Shown piece after piece: positions 42,478-51,077 of a stretch of DNA of 64,000 nucleotides. Where the stretch lies: positions 62,001 through 126,000 of the forward strand of contig NZ_QXFO01000005.1 in assembly GCF_003584105.1 (NCBI RefSeq). Direction: 5' to 3'. The notes below the pieces were generated by a model, which saw nothing but the letters and a program-made list of their open reading frames with translations, was not told the DNA's origin and made no database searches. Position 1 is the stretch's first letter, and each line of letters opens with the position of its first letter. Source of the DNA: Flagellimonas taeanensis. Lineage in GTDB: Bacteria > Bacteroidota > Bacteroidia > Flavobacteriales > Flavobacteriaceae. The translations under genes and the position numbers were made by a program.

Positions 42478-43476
42478 ATGCAGCAATTGCTCCGTAAAAT
42501 AGCATTCCCGTTTTCCCTGATCTATGCCTTGGTGGTCCACCTAAGAAATGCACTCTACGATGTAGGGGTATTTACTTCCATTTCCTATGGAACGCCCACT
42601 ATTTGTGTAGGCAACCTGAGTGTTGGGGGCACGGGCAAGACCCCGATGACGGAATATCTGATCCGTATGCTACAGGGCCAAAGGGTGGCCGTGTTGAGCA
42701 GGGGATACAAAAGAAAGTCCGAAGGATTTTTATTGGCCACACCACACACAGGGGTTTTGGACCTTGGGGATGAACCCTATCAATTAAAAAAGAAGTTTCC
42801 GGAAGTGGCCGTTGCTGTGGATGCGGACAGGCGAAACGGCATAGCCCAACTGGAAGAGTACGTAAGACCCGAAGTGATCATCTTGGACGATGCTTTTCAA
42901 CACAGGCGGGTGAAACCTGCGTTTTCCATCCTTCTTACCATGCACAGTGCGCTCTTTGTGGATGATTGGTATTTGCCCACAGGAAATTTGAGGGATGCCA
43001 AAAAAGAGGCCCAGAGGGCAGATGTGATCATTGTGACCAAATGTCCGGCCAGTCTATCCAGTGCCGAACGGGAGCAAATTGCAAAGAGGTTGAGGGCCAA
43101 TGCCAATCAGAAAGTGCTTTTTGCCACTTTGGAATACCACAACGAGGTGACCGATGGGGGGCAACAAAGGATGGAATTGTTGGAACTGAAGGGGAAACAG
43201 GTCGCCTTGGTCACTGGAATAGCATCCCCACAACCTTTGGTGACGCATTTGAACTCTATGGGAATCCAGTTCGAACATTTTGAGTATGGGGACCATCATC
43301 ATTTCACGGATAAAGAAATCCAACAGTTCAAAGACCATGAAGTGGTATTGACCACGGAGAAAGATTTTGTGAGGCTCGAAGGTAGATTGAAAAATCTCTT
43401 TTATGTGCAGATTGCCCACAGTTTTGATGCCAAGGATAGGGCCATACTGGAAAAGATGGTCAAAAATGTGGTTTAG
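42478..43476 (+). CDS. lpxK: Tetraacyldisaccharide 4'-kinase
   Basis: LpxK phosphorylates the lipid A precursor at the inner membrane. The 332-aa sequence has an N-terminal hydrophobic region (IAFPFSLIYALVVHLRN), the P-loop VGNLSVGGTGKTPMTEYL at about residues 42-59, VLSRGYKRKSEGF and LDDAFQHRRV, all typical. Its stop codon overlaps the stop codon of the convergent histidine kinase gene by 4 nt. It is the only plus-strand gene between 40.5 and 52.3 kb. Confidence 0.95.
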   Translation: MQQLLRKIAFPFSLIYALVVHLRNALYDVGVFTSISYGTPTICVGNLSVGGTGKTPMTEYLIRMLQGQRVAVLSRGYKRKSEGFLLATPHTGVLDLGDEPYQLKKKFPEVAVAVDADRRNGIAQLEEYVRPEVIILDDAFQHRRVKPAFSILLTMHSALFVDDWYLPTGNLRDAKKEAQRADVIIVTKCPASLSSAEREQIAKRLRANANQKVLFATLEYHNEVTDGGQQRMELLELKGKQVALVTGIASPQPLVTHLNSMGIQFEHFEYGDHHHFTDKEIQQFKDHEVVLTTEKDFVRLEGRLKNLFYVQIAHSFDAKDRAILEKMVKNVV

Positions 43477-45677
43477 ATAGAGCGGATGGACCCTTGCATT
43501 TTGCTCTTGAAGATGTTCTCACCGATTTTCTGGTAGAAGACCTCTGGCTTGAAAGGTTTGGTCACCACATCGTTGCAGCCTGCTTGATAGAAACTCTCCA
43601 AGCTGTCATCCAAAGAAATGGCGGTCAGGGCTATGATGGGGATGTCCTGGTTGAATTTTCTGATCTGACGCGTGGCTTCCTCACCACTTATGCCGGGCAT
43701 GTGGATGTCCATCAAAATGGCATCGTAGGTGTTGGTCTTGGCCAAATCGATGGCCTCGTTCCCATTGTTGGCGATATCGCAGCTGATCTCTTTTTTGTTG
43801 AGCATTTTTTTGGTGATGACCTGGTTGATCTTGTTGTCCTCAACAACCAAAACATGTAGCCCGCTGAAATCAAATTCTTCCGGATTCAGTTCAAAGGCCA
43901 GTTCGTCCAAGGCCTTGCTGTCACATTTTAGGTCCATTTCAAAGAAGAAGGAGCTACCATGTCCCAGTTCACTTTCCAGATGGATGGTACTGCCAAATAG
44001 ACCCAAAAGACTTTTAACGATGGTGAGGCCGAGACCAGTGCCCCCATACTCGCGGTTGATCTGGATGGATCCCTGTTCAAAGCTGTCAAAAATGTGCTGT
44101 TGCTGTTCATCGGAAATCCCGATACCGTTGTCCCTCACCTCAAAATACAGTTTCACTTGGTCCTCTTCCTTTCTGAGCAGTTTGGCGATGACCTCTACCT
44201 TGCCATTTTTGGTAAATTTTAGGGCATTGCCCACCAAGTTCATGAATATCTGGGAAAGTTTTATGGGGTCTCCAAGAAGCTGTGTCGGTATGTTGGGGTC
44301 ATAATCCAGGATCAACTTGGTCTTTTTCTCGTTGGCATTCTGTTGGAGTGAGTCCACAACATCCGTGAGCACTTTGTTCAATTTGAATTCTATGCTCAGA
44401 GGCTCCAACTTGTCGGCATCGATTTTGTTGATCTGCAGGATGTCATTGATGAAGTTCAATAGGTATTCCCCAGAGAATTTCAACGACTTCAAATGTTCTT
44501 TTTGGTGCTCCGAAGGGTTTTCTTCCAAAAGCAGGTGGGTGAGTCCGGTCACGGCATAGAGTGGCGTTCGGAGTTCATGGGTCACGGTGGACAAGAAATT
44601 GGTTTTGGCCTCCATGGCGGAAACTGCGGCGTCCCTGGCCAACTCCAGTTCTTTGTTTTTGGTGTACAGAAGATCGTTCGTCTTCAATTTGATCTGGTTG
44701 TTCCTGAAAAGGGACACGGCCAATAGGGAGATAATGGTCAAAAACGCCGATGTCAAAATAGCGGTGATTTCCGAACGGTTCTTGGATTCGCTCAGTTCCT
44801 CATTTTTGGCCTGTAGCTTGTTCAGTTCGATCATTTGGTGTTCAAAACGGATCTTGTCGGCGGTGGCAATATCCAGTTTGGCTTTTTCTATGTTGAAAAT
44901 GGAGTCCTTTATGCGTTCCAGTTTCTTGTTGTAGAACAGGGATTCATCGTAGCGCCCTGTTTTTTCATAGATGATGGACAATTGCTCATAGGCGTTTTTT
45001 ACTTCCTTGGAAAACCCGTGTTTCTCGGCCAGTTCCAAGGTGGCCTTCGAGTGGATAATGCCTTCGTCCAGATCGTTGAGGATGATACTGATGTTGGCCA
45101 ATTGGAGATTGGCCTTGGTGGCGAGGTAGGCCCGTTCCTTATCGTCTGAGTTGACGATCAATGCGTTCAGGTTTTTGATGGCGTTCTCATAGTTGGTGAT
45201 GTTGGTGTAGATGTACGCCTCCAAAAGAAGTATGTTGTTGCCAAGGTTCCTGTTGTTACTGAGCTTTCTGGATTCTTCAAGCAATTTCAGGGACTGGAAA
45301 TTGTTCCCTTCATCAAAACGTAGTGCAGCTTCCAAATAGAGGTGGAAGGCCTGCCCGTAGGAATAGGAAATGTCCCGGAGGAGGATATTGGCCCGGTCCC
45401 AATAAAAAAGGGCGGTTTCCCTATCACCTTCTTCGAGGAACAAGCGTGAATATTGGTGGTAAATGTCGAGCAGTAATTTGGCATCTTCATTGCTTTCCGC
45501 AATATTGGCGGCCTCGTCAAGGGTTTCCAGTGCCTTGTCCACTTTGTTCTGGTGCCTATAGTCCATGAACTTATCGAAAATGGACTGTATCTTACTGGTG
45601 GAGCTGGTATCGTTTTGACCAAAAGATGCTTGCGTGCATATCATAATGCACAATATAAGAAGCGTTTTTACGCCCAT
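43473..45677 (-). CDS. Hybrid sensor histidine kinase/response regulator with TPR sensor
   Basis: The 734-aa protein has a signal peptide (MGVKTLLILCIMICTQASFG), a periplasmic TPR-like helical region (about 30-290, with KALETLDEAANIAESNEDA), one membrane helix (TAILTSAFLTIISLLAVSLF, about 302-321), a HisKA domain with His367 (STVTHELRTPLY), an HATPase_c domain (NLVGNALKFTKNGKV, DNGIGIS, GGTGLGL) and a C-terminal receiver with phospho-acceptor Asp657 (ILMDIHMPG). The longer frame from 45755 overlaps gap; ATG at 45677 gives a proper signal peptide. The ligand is unknown; any output would be through a separate partner, because no DNA-binding domain is present. Confidence 0.94.
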   Translation of the reverse strand: MGVKTLLILCIMICTQASFGQNDTSSTSKIQSIFDKFMDYRHQNKVDKALETLDEAANIAESNEDAKLLLDIYHQYSRLFLEEGDRETALFYWDRANILLRDISYSYGQAFHLYLEAALRFDEGNNFQSLKLLEESRKLSNNRNLGNNILLLEAYIYTNITNYENAIKNLNALIVNSDDKERAYLATKANLQLANISIILNDLDEGIIHSKATLELAEKHGFSKEVKNAYEQLSIIYEKTGRYDESLFYNKKLERIKDSIFNIEKAKLDIATADKIRFEHQMIELNKLQAKNEELSESKNRSEITAILTSAFLTIISLLAVSLFRNNQIKLKTNDLLYTKNKELELARDAAVSAMEAKTNFLSTVTHELRTPLYAVTGLTHLLLEENPSEHQKEHLKSLKFSGEYLLNFINDILQINKIDADKLEPLSIEFKLNKVLTDVVDSLQQNANEKKTKLILDYDPNIPTQLLGDPIKLSQIFMNLVGNALKFTKNGKVEVIAKLLRKEEDQVKLYFEVRDNGIGISDEQQQHIFDSFEQGSIQINREYGGTGLGLTIVKSLLGLFGSTIHLESELGHGSSFFFEMDLKCDSKALDELAFELNPEEFDFSGLHVLVVEDNKINQVITKKMLNKKEISCDIANNGNEAIDLAKTNTYDAILMDIHMPGISGEEATRQIRKFNQDIPIIALTAISLDDSLESFYQAGCNDVVTKPFKPEVFYQKIGENIFKSKMQGSIRSI

Positions 45678-45700
45678 CCATTTGTGTTGCAAACCTGAGG

Positions 45701-46711
45701 TCAAACGTAGTCTTTCTTTATAAGCAAAGCTATTAAATCGATAATTCTGGAGCAATATCCAGTTTCATTGTCATACCATCCGATAATCTTTACCATTTTG
45801 CCTATCACGGAGGTCATCAATGAATCAAACGTACAAGAATGATAACTATTGTTTATGTCGATGGAAACAATGGGGTCTTCGGTGTAATGCAGTATGTTTT
45901 TTAACTCATTTTCGGCATAGTCCTTAAAGGTAGCATTTATTTCGGCAATGGATGTTTCCCTTTTCACATTAAAGGTGATATCGGTAAGTGAACCATTGGG
46001 AACGGGTATTCTTATGCCGCATCCACCGATGACATTGGACAGTTCGGGGAAAATACCCGTCAGTGCCTTTGCTGCTCCGGTGGTCGTAGGGATGATGGAT
46101 TGCGATGCTGCCCTGGCCCTTCTGAGGTCCCGGTGCGGGGCATCGTGGAGGTTTTGGTCCGAGGTAAAGGAATGTATCGTGGTGATATAGGCCTGTTCTA
46201 TCCCACATAGTTCGTTGATGACCTTGATCATGGGGGCGGCATTGTTGGTAGTACAGGAGGCATTGGAGATGATGTGGTCTTCTGCCTCTATGTGTGATTC
46301 ATTCACTCCTAACACTACCATTTTGATGGAGTCGTCTTCTGGGGGTACGGAAAGGATCACTTTTTTGGCCCCATTGGTCAAGTGATGCTGTAATTGCTCC
46401 CTTTTCTTGAATTTTCCGGTCGCTTCCACAACGAGGTCCACTTCAAGGCTCTTCCAGTCTATTTCTTTGGGGTGGTTTTGGTTCAATACCTGTACCTGTC
46501 GGCCATTTGCGATGATGGAGTTGCCCTCTGAACGGATATCCGCATCGAAGGTGCCATGTATGCTGTCGTATTTCAGCAAATGGGCCAAGGTTTTGGCATC
46601 GGCAAGGTCGTTGATGGCCACCACCTGAATGTTCGGGTGTTTTTCGAGGAGCCTGAAAAGGGTCCTGCCGATACGTCCAAAGCCGTTAATACCTATTCTG
46701 ATGATTTTCAT
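45701..46711 (-). CDS. gap: Glyceraldehyde-3-phosphate dehydrogenase, type I
   Basis: The 336-aa enzyme has GINGFGRIGR at the N-terminus, the catalytic Cys153 (SNASCTTNN) and His180. The cofactor-region segment reads DAPHRDLRRARAAS (about 190-203), a pattern resembling the NADP-tolerant GapB/Gap2 types more than the DGP-x-K pattern of the strictly NAD glycolytic enzymes. This suggests, but does not prove, a gluconeogenic or dual-cofactor enzyme. If so, a second gap elsewhere would serve glycolysis. It lies between lipA and the histidine kinase gene, same direction. Confidence 0.95.
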   Translation of the reverse strand: MKIIRIGINGFGRIGRTLFRLLEKHPNIQVVAINDLADAKTLAHLLKYDSIHGTFDADIRSEGNSIIANGRQVQVLNQNHPKEIDWKSLEVDLVVEATGKFKKREQLQHHLTNGAKKVILSVPPEDDSIKMVVLGVNESHIEAEDHIISNASCTTNNAAPMIKVINELCGIEQAYITTIHSFTSDQNLHDAPHRDLRRARAASQSIIPTTTGAAKALTGIFPELSNVIGGCGIRIPVPNGSLTDITFNVKRETSIAEINATFKDYAENELKNILHYTEDPIVSIDINNSYHSCTFDSLMTSVIGKMVKIIGWYDNETGYCSRIIDLIALLIKKDYV

Positions 46712-46735
46712 GATGGGATAGGGGAAGGTTAAGGA

Positions 46736-47611
46736 CTAGTGAATGTGCTTGTGCGCTTTGTAGGATGAGCGGACCAAAGCCCCGCTCTCCACATGTCTGA
46801 AGCCCATTTCCAGTCCAATTTCCTCATATTTTTTAAACTGCTCGGGCAGGATGAACTGTTTTACGGGCAGGTGTTTTTTGGAGGGCTGCAAATATTGGCC
46901 AATGGTGACCACGTCCACATCCGCTCTTCTGAGGTCTTCCATGGTGGTGATCACTTCATGTTCCTCTTCCCCCAAGCCCAGCATAATACCCGATTTGGTG
47001 CGATTGGCCCCGTTCTTTTTCAGGTAGTTCAATACCTCGAGGCTTCTTTCATATTTAGCCTGTATACGTACTTCACGGGTGAGTCGCTTCACAGTTTCCA
47101 TGTTGTGCGAAATGACCTCTGGAGCCACTTCGAGTATTCGGTCCAAGTGGGATTCAATTCCCTGAAAATCAGGAATCAATGTTTCCAAAGTGGTTTCCGG
47201 GTTCATCCTTCGTACCGCTTTTACGGTCTCTGCCCAGATGATGGATCCCATATCTTTTAGGTCGTCCCTGTCCACAGAGGTAAGCACGGCATGTTTGATG
47301 TTCATGATCTTGATGGACCGCGCCACTTTTTCGGGTTCTGCCCAGTCCACGCTTTCCGGTCTTCCCGTCTTCACCCCGCAAAATCCACAGGAGCGGGTAC
47401 AGATGTTGCCCAAAATCATAAAGGTGGCCGTGCCCTCTCCCCAGCATTCGCCCATATTGGGGCAACTCCCGGAGGTGCATATGGTGTGGAGGTCGTACTT
47501 GTCCACAAGCCCCCTGAGCTGGGTATATTTTTTTCCCGTGGGAAGCTTTACCCTGAGCCATTTGGGCTTTCCTTTGGGAGGCTGTACGTTTTCCGCAACA
47601 CTTGTGCTCAT
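46736..47611 (-). CDS. lipA: Lipoyl synthase
   Basis: LipA is a radical SAM enzyme that inserts two sulfurs into octanoyl groups. The 291-aa protein has both cluster motifs: the auxiliary C-x4-C-x5-C (Cys45, Cys50, Cys56 in [12 protein letters not shown]) and the radical SAM C-x3-C-x2-C (Cys71, Cys75, Cys78 in CTRSCGFC), plus SGIMLGLGE and the C-terminal [11 protein letters not shown] with its conserved serine. Full length. Confidence 0.97.
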   Translation of the reverse strand: MSTSVAENVQPPKGKPKWLRVKLPTGKKYTQLRGLVDKYDLHTICTSGSCPNMGECWGEGTATFMILGNICTRSCGFCGVKTGRPESVDWAEPEKVARSIKIMNIKHAVLTSVDRDDLKDMGSIIWAETVKAVRRMNPETTLETLIPDFQGIESHLDRILEVAPEVISHNMETVKRLTREVRIQAKYERSLEVLNYLKKNGANRTKSGIMLGLGEEEHEVITTMEDLRRADVDVVTIGQYLQPSKKHLPVKQFILPEQFKKYEEIGLEMGFRHVESGALVRSSYKAHKHIH

Positions 47612-47673
47612 ACAAAGAAATTTGATTTACAAAGATACGAAACTGGGAAGGAAAATGGAGTCGTTGGAACGGC

Positions 47674-48234
47674 TCACTTTTTTTTGATGATCTCGGCCAG
47701 GAGTTTTTTGGCGCGGAGCAATTTTACCTTGACATTGTTTACCGGTTCGTTGAGTTCCTTGGCAATGGCGGCATAGCTCAATTCGTTGAAATAGCGAAGG
47801 TTGATGACCTCTTGGTAGTGGGGCTTCAATTTTTTGATGTCCAACAGCAAATCGGCAAGGTTCTGTTCCGTGATCAAGCGGTCCTCCACCGTGGGGGTTT
47901 CGTCAAGAACTTTTTTTACGGCATCCCCTTGGGATTCCATTTCGTCCAAAAGGCTTCTTTTCCGCTTCCGGATGAGGTCCACATGCAGGTTTTTGGAGAT
48001 GGCGATGAGCCAAGTCTTGAATTCGTAGGCATCATCGTAGGTGTCTATTTTGTCGAATGCGCGGGAAAAAGTGCGAATGGTGATGTCCTCCGCATCGTTC
48101 TCATTTTTGGTGCGGAGCAATTGAAAACCGTACACATCGTTCCAAAACGTATCCAAGAGTGTGCTGAAGGCAATTTGGTTTCCTTCCTTTGCCTTCTTTA
48201 TAATGTTTTTGATGGAATCGTCGGTTTTTTCCAA
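47674..48234 (-). CDS. ECF-type RNA polymerase sigma factor with non-ATG start
   Basis: The 186-aa protein has region 2 (DTFWNDVYGFQLLRTKNENDAEDITIRTF over residues about 27-55, KTWLIAISKNLHVDLIRKRKR) and region 4 (YQEVINLRYFNELSYAAIAKELNEPVNNVKVKLLRAKKLL). No ATG is available: TTG at 48234 is the likely start, an ATT at 48255 is the only other near option before an in-frame stop. The TTG also lies in a -7-like TATTTTTG (minus, 48232-48239). It follows the Cys-rich small gene by 36 nt. Confidence 0.9.
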   Translation of the reverse strand: MEKTDDSIKNIIKKAKEGNQIAFSTLLDTFWNDVYGFQLLRTKNENDAEDITIRTFSRAFDKIDTYDDAYEFKTWLIAISKNLHVDLIRKRKRSLLDEMESQGDAVKKVLDETPTVEDRLITEQNLADLLLDIKKLKPHYQEVINLRYFNELSYAAIAKELNEPVNNVKVKLLRAKKLLAEIIKKK

Positions 48235-48270
48235 AAATATGGCTTTGCCTAGAATATTATATTGATGGGA

Positions 48271-48480
48271 TTATTGCAATCCGGGTACTGAGTCTCTTTT
48301 ACATTCCTGTTCGTCGGGCATTTTCCCGCAAAATCCACAAGCCTCACCTTCTTTATTGAGAAAAGGGCTTTCGCTGGCACAGGTGCCTGCGAACTTCCCG
48401 TCTTTTTTGCCCCAAATCTTGATGGCTATCCCAGCGAATGCAAGTGCCAGCAGACCAATGGTCAATAGTGCTAACTTCAT
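48271..48480 (-). CDS. 69-aa Cys-rich single-span membrane protein
   Basis: The preferred start is ATG 48480 (MKLALLTIGLLALAFAGIAI), giving one N-terminal helix; an upstream ATG at 48498 adds six residues. The soluble tail has a cysteine pattern C-x13-C-x2-C-x8-C (CASESPFLNKEGEACGFCGK then QEC). This could bind a metal or form disulfides. I know such proteins only as 'membrane or secreted protein' in Flavobacteriia. It sits between an anti-sigma gene and a sigma gene. Confidence 0.8.
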   Translation of the reverse strand: MKLALLTIGLLALAFAGIAIKIWGKKDGKFAGTCASESPFLNKEGEACGFCGKMPDEQECKRDSVPGLQ

Positions 48481-48537
48481 AATCCAACTTTTATGCAAAG
48501 GTACAAAATACCTGAATAAAAGGGTTGCTTTGGGCTA

Positions 48538-49296
48538 TCAATATGTGATGTTGGCAACGATGTTCTCCACGGTGGGCGAAGTGTTCCCGCCTTCTGGCTC
48601 AATGGTGATATAGCCTATGGCCTTGTCGGCATAAGGAAGTGCAAGGAGCTTGTCCTTTTCATTGAACTGCTTGATCACCCCCAAGTTCACCAGTTCCCCG
48701 TTCACCTCGGCCCACATCTGGAAGCATTTGTTCTCAGGTAGCTGGGGAACATTGCTCACATTGATGTAAGAAAGTTTCTTTACCGGGTTGATATAGGCGA
48801 TGGCCTTGAGTTCCTTGCCCTCTTTTTTACCATTGACCTGATATTTCTTGGTATCGGGGTTGTTGAGGACGATAAACTGGTTTCTCATGTCTTCCAGTTG
48901 GTTCTTCATGTCGTCCTCCAAGTATTTGATCTTGTTGGTGACCAGGGCATTTTCCTCTTGAAGGTTTTTGTTCTGGTTCCAGAAGAACAGGGATGCTCCC
49001 GCAAAGACCATTATTGCCACGCTGGCGGCAATGGCATACCTGAAGAAGCTTCTGCTGACCATTCTTTCCTTACGGGCACTGCTCAAGATGATTTCCTTAA
49101 GGCCCTCAGGGGTTTTCCTTGCATACATTTTTGCAAAGGTTTCCAGATTTTTCTGGAGCTCATCATAGGTTTCCCTCACTTCGGGATACATGGCGATGTA
49201 CCTTTCCACTTGTTGGGATTCTTCTTTTGAAGTGTGTCCCAATAGGTATTTTTCCAGTGAGTCGGATTCTAGAAATATTTTAACTTTTTCTTTCAT
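48538..49296 (-). CDS. Anti-sigma factor, RskA C-terminal domain
   Basis: The 252-aa protein has a cytosolic N-terminal domain resembling the zinc-less anti-sigma fold (LEKYLLGHTSKEESQQVERYI), one membrane helix (FRYAIAASVAIMVFAGASLFFW, about 85-106), a coiled coil (about 110-140) and a C-terminal RskA-like domain with KCFQMWAEVNGELVNLG and GYITIEPEGGN. It should hold the sigma factor encoded at 49293-49859 inactive until a signal. Start and stop codons overlap by 4 nt (ATGA), indicating translational coupling. Confidence 0.92.
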   Translation of the reverse strand: MKEKVKIFLESDSLEKYLLGHTSKEESQQVERYIAMYPEVRETYDELQKNLETFAKMYARKTPEGLKEIILSSARKERMVSRSFFRYAIAASVAIMVFAGASLFFWNQNKNLQEENALVTNKIKYLEDDMKNQLEDMRNQFIVLNNPDTKKYQVNGKKEGKELKAIAYINPVKKLSYINVSNVPQLPENKCFQMWAEVNGELVNLGVIKQFNEKDKLLALPYADKAIGYITIEPEGGNTSPTVENIVANITY

Positions 49297-49859
49297 GACA
49301 ATAGATTTAAAACGATGAGCAAGGCCATTGTTGTGCCGTAGATCTTTCCAAGTTCCCTAAGTCCGATTTTCAGTCTGGATTTGATGGTGCCCAAGGGGAT
49401 ATCCAGTTCCTCACTTGCCTCTTGTTGCGTCATTCCCTCAAAAAATAGGGCTTCCAAAACTATTCTGTACTTGGGTTCTATCTTATCCAAGTTTTCTTGG
49501 ATGTCCAGATGCTCGGGGCTAATGCCACTCACTCCAAGATTATATACGTCTGAAACGTCGATTTGGACTTCCTTGCTCGCTTTATTGTTCACACTTCGCA
49601 GTTTGTCGATGGCCGTGTTCCTGGTAATGCGGAACAACCAAGTGAACAGCTTGGCTTTTGAGGCATCGTAAGAGTCGGCTTTTTTCCAGATTTTGATGAA
49701 ACTTTCTTGGAGCACATCTTGGGCAAGATCATCGTCCTTGACCACTTTGTGGGCCACCCCATAAAGCGTATCCCCATAGTTTTCATACAGTAGGGCAATG
49801 GCCCTATCATCCTTTTCTGCCAGTAGTGAAACAATGTGTTTCTCAATCAATGTGCTCAT
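49293..49859 (-). CDS. ECF RNA polymerase sigma factor (SigK-like)
   Basis: The 188-aa protein has region 2 (ALLYENYGDTLYGVAHKVVKDDDLAQDVLQESFIKIWKKA split around residues 19-58, LFTWLFRITRNTAIDKLRS) and region 4 (VLEALFFEGMTQQEASEELDIPLGTIKSRLKIGLRELG). It is coupled by a 4-nt overlap to its presumed anti-sigma factor. The 200-bp gap upstream carries an inverted repeat, AACGCTAA (49927-49934) with TTAGCGTT (49955-49962), that might be a regulatory site or an RNA hairpin. Confidence 0.93.
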   Translation of the reverse strand: MSTLIEKHIVSLLAEKDDRAIALLYENYGDTLYGVAHKVVKDDDLAQDVLQESFIKIWKKADSYDASKAKLFTWLFRITRNTAIDKLRSVNNKASKEVQIDVSDVYNLGVSGISPEHLDIQENLDKIEPKYRIVLEALFFEGMTQQEASEELDIPLGTIKSRLKIGLRELGKIYGTTMALLIVLNLLS

Positions 49860-50030
49860 TTACGATGCTTTGGGTATTTTTTTTGGGACAAAAAATCTAA
49901 AATAGGATTTATATCGTACATACTACAACGCTAAGGTAGAAAAAGCATTACTTGTTAGCGTTGGATTGAGCAAGAAAAAGGGGTAAAAACCCTATACGAT
50001 ATATACAATTTTGGTTAGTTTGGTTTGGTA

Positions 50031-50063
50031 TAACCCCCGTTATTGGTTTCAATGCGGGGGTTA
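50031..50063 (-). terminator. Hairpin at the murB stop codon
   Basis: TAACCCCCG (50031-50039) pairs with CGGGGGTTA (50055-50063) around a 15-nt loop. The right arm includes the murB stop codon (TAA, minus). On the minus strand the sequence after the hairpin, TACCAAACCAAAC, is not T-rich, so this is a weak intrinsic terminator or a 3'-end stabilising structure. Confidence 0.45.
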
Positions 50064-51077
50064 TTTTATGATGTTCACTTCGGGATGGATGTTTATCCCA
50101 AAGTTTTTCTGTACTTCCTTTTGTATGTTCTCGGCCAGTTGCAGGATTTCTTTCCCGGTGGCGTTTCCATAATTCACCAACACAAGGGCCTGTTTTTCAT
50201 GCACCCCGGCATCCCCGAAACGCTTTCCCTTGAACCCGCTCTGCTCTATGAGCCATCCTGCCGGTATTTTGTACTGATCATCATCCAGTTCATAAAAAGG
50301 GGCTTTGGGATGTGACTTGATGAACTTGTCGAACTTTTTTTTCGAGATCACGGGGTTTTTGAAAAAACTACCGCTGTTGCCCAGTTCCTTGGGGTCGGGC
50401 AATTTGCTTTGTCGAATGGCTATCACTGCATTGGAAATGTCCCTGATAGTGGGGTACACGATGCCATTGTTCTTGAGCTCTTCCTCAATGGCGCCATAAC
50501 CTGTGTGCAGCACGTGGTCTTTTTTGGTCAATCTGAGGTTTACGGAGGTGATAATGTATTTGTTCTTGGCCCCGTTCTTAAAAATGGAATCCCTGTACCC
50601 AAATTCACAATTTTCCTTATCGAAAGCGACCAATTCACCGGTTTCCACATCCATTGCGGTGCAGCTTACAAAGATGTCTTTCAGTTCCACACCATAAGCG
50701 CCAATGTTCTGTATGGGTGCAGTCCCCACATTGCCAGGGATAAGGGATAGATTTTCCAGCCCGCCATACCCCCTGTCCAAGCTCCACATGACCAGATTGT
50801 GCCAATTTTCACCGGCCATGGCCTTGATTTCAACGGTTTCCCCATTTTCTTCGGTGATGGAGATGCCCTTCAGGGCGATGTGCATCACAAGGGCATCAAT
50901 GTCCTTGGTGAGCAACATATTGCTTCCTCCACTGATGATGAACCTTTTGGGATATGCCGTCAGCTCCAGTACCTTTTGTAGCTGTGCCAATCCGGTTATC
51001 TCCACAAAAAAGCGTGCCTTTACATCAATACCAAAGGTATTGTAGCTCTTGAGGGATATGTTCTCCTGTATGGTCAC
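50061..51077 (-). CDS. murB: UDP-N-acetylenolpyruvoylglucosamine reductase
   Basis: MurB is an FAD enzyme completing UDP-MurNAc for peptidoglycan. The 338-aa type I form shows NISLKSYNTFGIDVKA, the FAD-binding ISGGSNML, the ENLSLIPGNVGTAPIQNIGAYG motif and GSFFKNPV with the catalytic Ser. The C-terminal WLIEQSGFKGKR is present. The start is GTG at 51077, overlapping the aminotransferase stop as GTGA. The two are co-transcribed. Confidence 0.96.
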   Translation of the reverse strand: MTIQENISLKSYNTFGIDVKARFFVEITGLAQLQKVLELTAYPKRFIISGGSNMLLTKDIDALVMHIALKGISITEENGETVEIKAMAGENWHNLVMWSLDRGYGGLENLSLIPGNVGTAPIQNIGAYGVELKDIFVSCTAMDVETGELVAFDKENCEFGYRDSIFKNGAKNKYIITSVNLRLTKKDHVLHTGYGAIEEELKNNGIVYPTIRDISNAVIAIRQSKLPDPKELGNSGSFFKNPVISKKKFDKFIKSHPKAPFYELDDDQYKIPAGWLIEQSGFKGKRFGDAGVHEKQALVLVNYGNATGKEILQLAENIQKEVQKNFGINIHPEVNIIK

